From the NCBI RefSeq assembly GCF_030445035.2, contig NC_080673.1:177983216-178047215 (forward strand): 64,000 nucleotides of DNA, given 5' to 3'. Positions 60,038 through 64,000 of this stretch are shown piece by piece. Positions within the stretch are counted from its first letter, which is position 1; every line of letters begins with the position of its first letter. The notes below the pieces were generated by a model, which was given only the letters and a program-made list of their open reading frames with translations, was not told where the DNA came from and did not search any database. The translations under genes and the position numbers were made by a program. Source of the DNA: Dasypus novemcinctus. Its lineage: Eukaryota; Chordata; Mammalia; Cingulata; Dasypodidae.

Positions 60038-62881
60038 TTATGAGGAGGCGTTTCTAAATGAGGGCTGGTGCTGGATCCGGGTGAACGGGGCGACTTCTGG
60101 GCCGTATCCTTTGTTAATGTTATCTCTCACTGAAGGCATAGGGTGCCGATCGTCTACTGGGACTAGAGGGTCGGTGGCAGGCCGGATGCAGCTCCCAGGG
60201 ATCCAGAGAGGTTGCGGCTTAGAATCTGGAAAGACACAAGCAAAGCCTCTCCCCTGTGCTAGGAGGGGAGCGGGATCTTGCCAACGATTGGTGGCAGGGT
60301 CTTTCCAATGGACAAGGGGAACTTGCGAGGGCTGCCACATGGGTCCCCAGTGCTTATGGGTGGGGGAGAGCCCCTGGTTATCGAAGGTTAAGAGATTGTG
60401 GTGAATGAGGCAGGCAGTCACGACGTCGGCTGGGGCCTTGTGGGGAGAGGAGGTTTTTTTCTTTTTGAATGAGTAGCTTGAACTGTTGGTGAGTGCGCTC
60501 GACGATTCCTTGCCCCTGTGGATTGTATGGAATGCCAAAGTGATGCGTGATGTGATACATCCGCACGAAGCTGACGAAGGCAGCACTGCGATATGCTGGT
60601 CCGTTATCTGTTTTGAGATCCCATGGGATTCCCATGAACAAAATAGCTTGGCGAAGCACCTTGATGCAATGTTTGGCGCTCTCCCCCGCGAGGGGGACTG
60701 CATAGCACAGATGTGAAAAGGTGTCAATTGCCACATGAAGATATTTGAGGCGGCCGAAGGCGCTGACATGAGTGACGTCTAATTGCCACCTCGAGTTTGG
60801 GCGGAGGCCGCGGGGGTTGACGCCCTGAGGCTTCAAATGTCCAAGTGGCAGCAAAGGCGTGCAAGTTCAGCACGCACGCACAAGGTGCTTGCAAGTTTCA
60901 ATAGGGATGTCTGGAAAGAGCTTCTGGATGGACCGCGCAGAGAAGTGAAATTGGGAATGTAAAAGCTTGGCTTGGTTGACAAAGTCTCCAAGCCGCGGTC
61001 CATCGGTGGAGTCTTCACGAAGAGTGACTGGGTTTATCTGATGGGCGGACATGGAAGCGTCAGCAAGGTCATTTCCCTGAGTCAGAGGCCCTGGTAGGCT
61101 AGAATGGCTTCTAATGTGAGCAATGAACCAGGGCTGTTGCCGTTCTTCAAGCAGTCGCTGCACAAAGGCGAGTGCCCAGTCGATGTTTGAGTTACTAGGA
61201 AAGTGGCAAGTGGAAGGCTACGACACACTTGAAGAGTGTATAGGCTGTCAGTAAAGATGTTGAGAGGCTGGTCTGGGTGAATATTGAGGACTGCAGCGAC
61301 GGCTAGAAGTTCGCCTACTTGAACAGAAAAGTCATTTGCGAACAGCAGTTGCCGCGGCTCAGGATTGTTGGGAGTGTATATGATGGCAGCAAACGTCGTT
61401 TTGGAGGCATCTGTGAAGGCAGAGATGGCAGAAGGAATTGGGTTCCATGCGGGCAATGGACAGAACGGGTTGGAAAACGCTAATTGAGACATTCCTTGCA
61501 GCAATTGGTGATGAGGATAGTGGTTGTCAAAGGAGCCACGAAAGAGCTCTACTAAGCTTTGCATTTGGGCATTGCTCATGATGAGGGAGGTAACATCCTT
61601 GGCATCTAAAGGCCGGACAATGGTGTGTGGCGGGACGCCGTATGTTTGTATGGAGAGAAGTAATAAGTCAGTGGCCAATGCGATCCAGGCTTTTATAAAA
61701 GGGCAGATTTTTGGGAGTTTGCTTTTTGACGTATGCAGAAAAAGGAGAGGGCCATCTTGCCACAAGAGGCCTGTGGGAGTGATTGGTGTTGGCAGGACTA
61801 AAGCTAAAACTGGAAGGTCAGGGGAAAACCGCTCTAGGCAGCATTGCTGTAGAGCGGCACTGACCTGTTGGACGGCTTCTCGGGCAGCGGGGGTGATGGT
61901 GATGTTACAAGTAACCGCAGTTGGTGGGCTATCCTTGGTCTGCAAGAGCTCGAAGAGGGGCTGCATTTGCGCTGTTGTGATGGGGAGCGCTGATCGAAGC
62001 CAATTGATTTGTCCGCAAAGCCGTTGGAGCTCAGTGAGTGTCATTTTGTGGGAGACGTGAATTTTTGGGCTCGCAGGTTGAATGGACTGGTGAAAATGAA
62101 AGCCTAAGAATTGAAAAGGAGGTTGGAGGTTTATTTTGTCAGACTGCACAGTAAGCCCGAGGCTGGAGAGGTTTGTTATTGTTGCTGAGAGCAGATCATT
62201 GAGGAGCGCATGGGAGCTCGCTGCCAAAAGGAGGTCGTCCATGTAGTGGAAGATGTATGTGTGCTCTGGATTGAACTTGGAGCGCAGCGGCTCAACGGCA
62301 TGGTTGACATACAATTGGCATATAGTAGGGCTGTTGCGCATGCCTTGAGGTAATACTTTCCATTGAAATCGCTGTGCTGCACCCTGGTTGTTGATGCGTG
62401 GAACTGTGAACGCGAACCTCGGACAGTCTCGGGGATGAAGAGGGATAGAGAAAAAGCAGTCTTTGATGTCAATGGTTGCTGCATAAAAATGTTGGGGGAC
62501 TGCGGTGGGATGCGGGCATCCTGGCTGAGGTGATCTCATTGGCTTAATATGCTTGTTGATCTCACGGAGGTCGTGGAGAAGGCAGAACTTGCCGGTGTTT
62601 TTCTTGTTAATGACAAAGATTGGCGAATTATAGGGACTAGTGGACGGCTTAATATGTCCTGCTTGTAGCTGCTCTTCAACGAGGGCAGAGAGAGCTTGTA
62701 GCTTGTGAGCTGGCAAGGGCCACTGCTCGACCCAGATGGGCTCCTCTGTGTCCCATTCCAGAGGGATAGGGTCAGGTTTTGCGACGAGAGCAGTGGCCCC
62801 TATAAGGGGGGGGGCAGCGTAGCTGAGAAGGCTTCTGTGATGATTCGGGCTTTTAGCTGGCTGAGGACATCTCTTCCCCAT
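60038..62881 (-). pseudogene. pol: pol: reverse transcriptase, RNase H and integrase, broken
   Basis: The first 599 codons (62881-61082) hold reverse transcriptase and most of RNase H: motif A Asp138, LPQG 177-180, YMDD 213-216, and RNase H acidic residues Asp491, Glu524 and Asp545. Near 61185 the reading moves back one frame (61163-60867), giving the end of RNase H and the integrase zinc-binding domain. A TGA at 60867-60869 lies inside the expected CX2C. The same frame resumes at 60854-60378 with the integrase core: Asp26, Asp83, Glu119 of that segment (DDX35E). At an A-rich run (plus 60451-60465) the reading returns to the first pol frame and gives the integrase C-terminal domain to 60038. 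It overlaps pro at its start by 82 bp, in the -1 frame. Confidence 0.9.
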
Positions 62882-63399
62882 AAGATGGTCTGGACTGAAG
62901 AGAGGACGAGTGGGCGAATTTGGCCTTCATGGCCTTCTCTGTCGCTCCAATGCAGAGGCTGGGATGTTTTCCAGGAGGTTGCGGCTCCTGTGGCACCGAT
63001 GACTTGAGGGCCAGTCTCGAGGGGCCAGTGATTAAATGCAGCGACTTCAAAAGGAACGCAGGAGATCTCAGCGCCAGAGTCTAGGAGTCCATCGAGCCAT
63101 TGCCCATCGATCCTGAGCTCTAATGAGGGTTTCCAGTGATGCGAGATAGGCATTGTCCACATTACGGCTTGGGAATTTTTCTGAGGGCCTCTTGAGGGTG
63201 GGGCTGAGGCCTGCCCCGCTGGGAGTTTAAAGGCTGCTGGAAACTTTGGGCGGCACGGCAGTCGCGGGCCCAGTGATATCCTTTCCCACAACGCGGACAT
63301 GGCGTAGAAGGGCCCCTTGGTCGTCGCGACGGCGGGTCGGAGTGAGGTGCCGGGCCTGGCTGAGAGCACTCGCGGACAAATTGGCCGGGCTGGCCGCAT
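62800..63399 (-). CDS. pro: pro: retroviral aspartic protease
   Basis: A 199-codon open frame, one frame back from gag and overlapping its end (63162-63399); the functional part begins within that overlap. The catalytic motif is DSGA at residues 107-110, preceded by the usual hydrophobic LDGLL; many retroviral proteases have DTGA, and Ser is an accepted variant. The flexible C-terminal signature ILWGRDVLSQL, a variant of the GRD/GRDL box, is at about 172-182. Most betaretroviral pro frames also encode a dUTPase; the roughly 80 residues ahead of the protease do not show one. The frame ends at a run of nine C's (62808-62816 on the complement), where it overlaps pol. It would be made as Gag-Pro by ribosomal frameshifting and would cleave the viral polyproteins. 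Confidence 0.85.
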   Translation of the reverse strand: MRPARPICPRVLSARPGTSLRPAVATTKGPFYAMSALWERISLGPRLPCRPKFPAAFKLPAGQASAPPSRGPQKNSQAVMWTMPISHHWKPSLELRIDGQWLDGLLDSGAEISCVPFEVAAFNHWPLETGPQVIGATGAATSWKTSQPLHWSDREGHEGQIRPLVLSSVQTILWGRDVLSQLKARIITEAFSATLPPPL

Positions 63400-64000
63400 C
63401 GAAAGCAGACGGAAGTGGAGGTAGATGAAACAGCCATGGCAGATGCAAAGGCAGCGGTGAGCGTTTTGACTTGCGGGTCAACGTCACGGCAGGCAAGGAC
63501 CCACTCATGCAGAGCCTTGTCACGTATAGGGAGGACTACAGCCTGGAATGGCGCAAGGCATCCGTCTATGATAAGCTCTTTGGCCAGCGCGAACTGGGCA
63601 TCCTCGCTGGAGATCTTTCGTTGGCAAGCTTCCAGAACACGGGCGACGAATGCTGGGAAGGTTTCATTGGGGTCTTGAAGCAATTGCGCGAGCTTGGTGG
63701 GCTGCTTGGTGGAAACTAGAGAGAACAATCGCTGGACGAGGACTTTTACCCGGTGCCAAAACCCTGGGTCGATTTCGGGATAAGAGCGAGGGTCTGCATA
63801 ATTGTTGGTCCCCGTGTATGCGTCGGATGGATCCAGGACGCCGGCTTGGGCATTCTCTATTACCTGCCGGTCAACAGCCGCCTGGTAGTGAGCGCGCCAT
63901 TCGATAAATTGTCCTGGCGTGAGGACGGCACGGGCTAGGGAAATCCAGTCATATGGGAGAACGAGCTGGGTTCCTAGCTCCTCCAGGAGCTGTTGCGCAT
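63162..64000 (-). CDS. gag: gag, partial: end of capsid and nucleocapsid
   Basis: Open from the window edge (64000) to a TAA at 63162, about 279 codons, continuing upstream outside the window. Capsid text includes PYDWISLARAVLTPGQFIEW (from about 63955) and the downstream major-homology-like DPNETFPAFVARVLEA. Nucleocapsid has two zinc knuckles. The first is CX2CX4QX4C (about 63407-63366), where the zinc-binding His has become Gln (63381-63383). The second (about 63299-63258) is a normal CX2CX4HX4C. The knuckles bind viral RNA. The last 238 bp overlap pro in the -1 frame; I see no classic slippery heptamer, only an AGAAAAATT run at about 63173-63181. Confidence 0.88.
   Translation of the reverse strand, partial: AQQLLEELGTQLVLPYDWISLARAVLTPGQFIEWRAHYQAAVDRQVIENAQAGVLDPSDAYTGTNNYADPRSYPEIDPGFWHRVKVLVQRLFSLVSTKQPTKLAQLLQDPNETFPAFVARVLEACQRKISSEDAQFALAKELIIDGCLAPFQAVVLPIRDKALHEWVLACRDVDPQVKTLTAAFASAMAVSSTSTSVCFRCGQPGQFVRECSQPGPAPHSDPPSRRPRGPSTPCPRCGKGYHWARDCRAAQSFQQPLNSQRGRPQPHPQEALRKIPKP

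Larger units (their letters stand above)
57445..64000 (-). mobile_element. Endogenous betaretrovirus-like provirus, 3' part
   Basis: Read on the minus strand, the order is gag (partial), pro, pol, env, polypurine tract and 3' LTR. Pro lies one frame back from gag, and pol one frame back from pro, the betaretroviral layout. Pol sequence is betaretrovirus-like, but env has the CWLC and CX6CC motifs of gamma/type-D envelopes, so the element is chimeric in the type-D manner. Damage is light: two frame changes and one stop in pol, one stop in env. The 5' LTR, leader, matrix and most of capsid lie beyond the window. A chimeric armadillo betaretrovirus has, as I recall, been described; whether this is that lineage is untested. 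Confidence 0.93.

Noticed and set aside
61524-62060. A 178-codon plus-strand open frame
   Set aside because: It is antisense to the reverse transcriptase and RNase H region of pol, whose frame has clear catalytic motifs. No domain is visible, and GC-rich sequence makes such shadows common.

Overview
This is a mammalian genomic window with no recognisable host gene. Three copies of a tRNA-derived SINE with the head, body and A-rich tail I associate with the armadillo DAS-III family point to a xenarthran, most likely an armadillo (Dasypus). The long-3'UTR L1s and the betaretrovirus with a type-D-like envelope fit that. The species call rests on recognition of repeat families, not on a database search.

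Almost everything is nested transposable elements. From 520 to 9034 lies an ancient minus-strand L1 broken by a younger L1 (3046-7247) and a small DNA transposon (8071-8400). Two SINEs (9051-9463 and 10771-11187, the second with a 17-bp target duplication) and an MLT1-like LTR follow. From 11950 to 17411 there is an ERV-L/MaLR-like provirus on the plus strand, split by a 3.1-kb minus-strand L1 (13714-16795) that has a perfect 15-bp target duplication. From 19203 to 25740 there are L1 pieces, including one whose 5' portion is inverted (junction near 23872). From 25749 to 37450 the sequence is mostly AT-rich non-coding, with scattered old L1, LTR and DNA-transposon remnants.

From 37450 to 49340 a minus-strand L1 has been split by a SINE, an old provirus (38708-44374, target duplication CTATG on both sides), a small DNA transposon and a solo LTR (47165-47512, duplication TTTTTG). 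From 49345 to 57444 a second, nearly full-length minus-strand L1 reaches back into its tandem-repeat 5'UTR. It contains a polyadenylated retrocopy of an unknown transcript (50015-50529) and another truncated L1 (53964-56257).

The last 6.5 kb (57445-64000, running off the window) is the 3' part of a minus-strand endogenous retrovirus inserted into that L1 5'UTR. In transcription order it has the end of gag with two zinc knuckles, pro, pol (reverse transcriptase, RNase H, integrase), env and a 399-bp 3' LTR. Gag, pro and pol each step back one frame, as in betaretroviruses, while env is of the gamma/type-D kind. It is lightly damaged: one stop and two frame changes in pol, and one stop in env just before the membrane anchor. 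The solo LTR at 47165-47512 is a relative of the same family. This ERV is the most interesting object in the window. I did not find a new host system.
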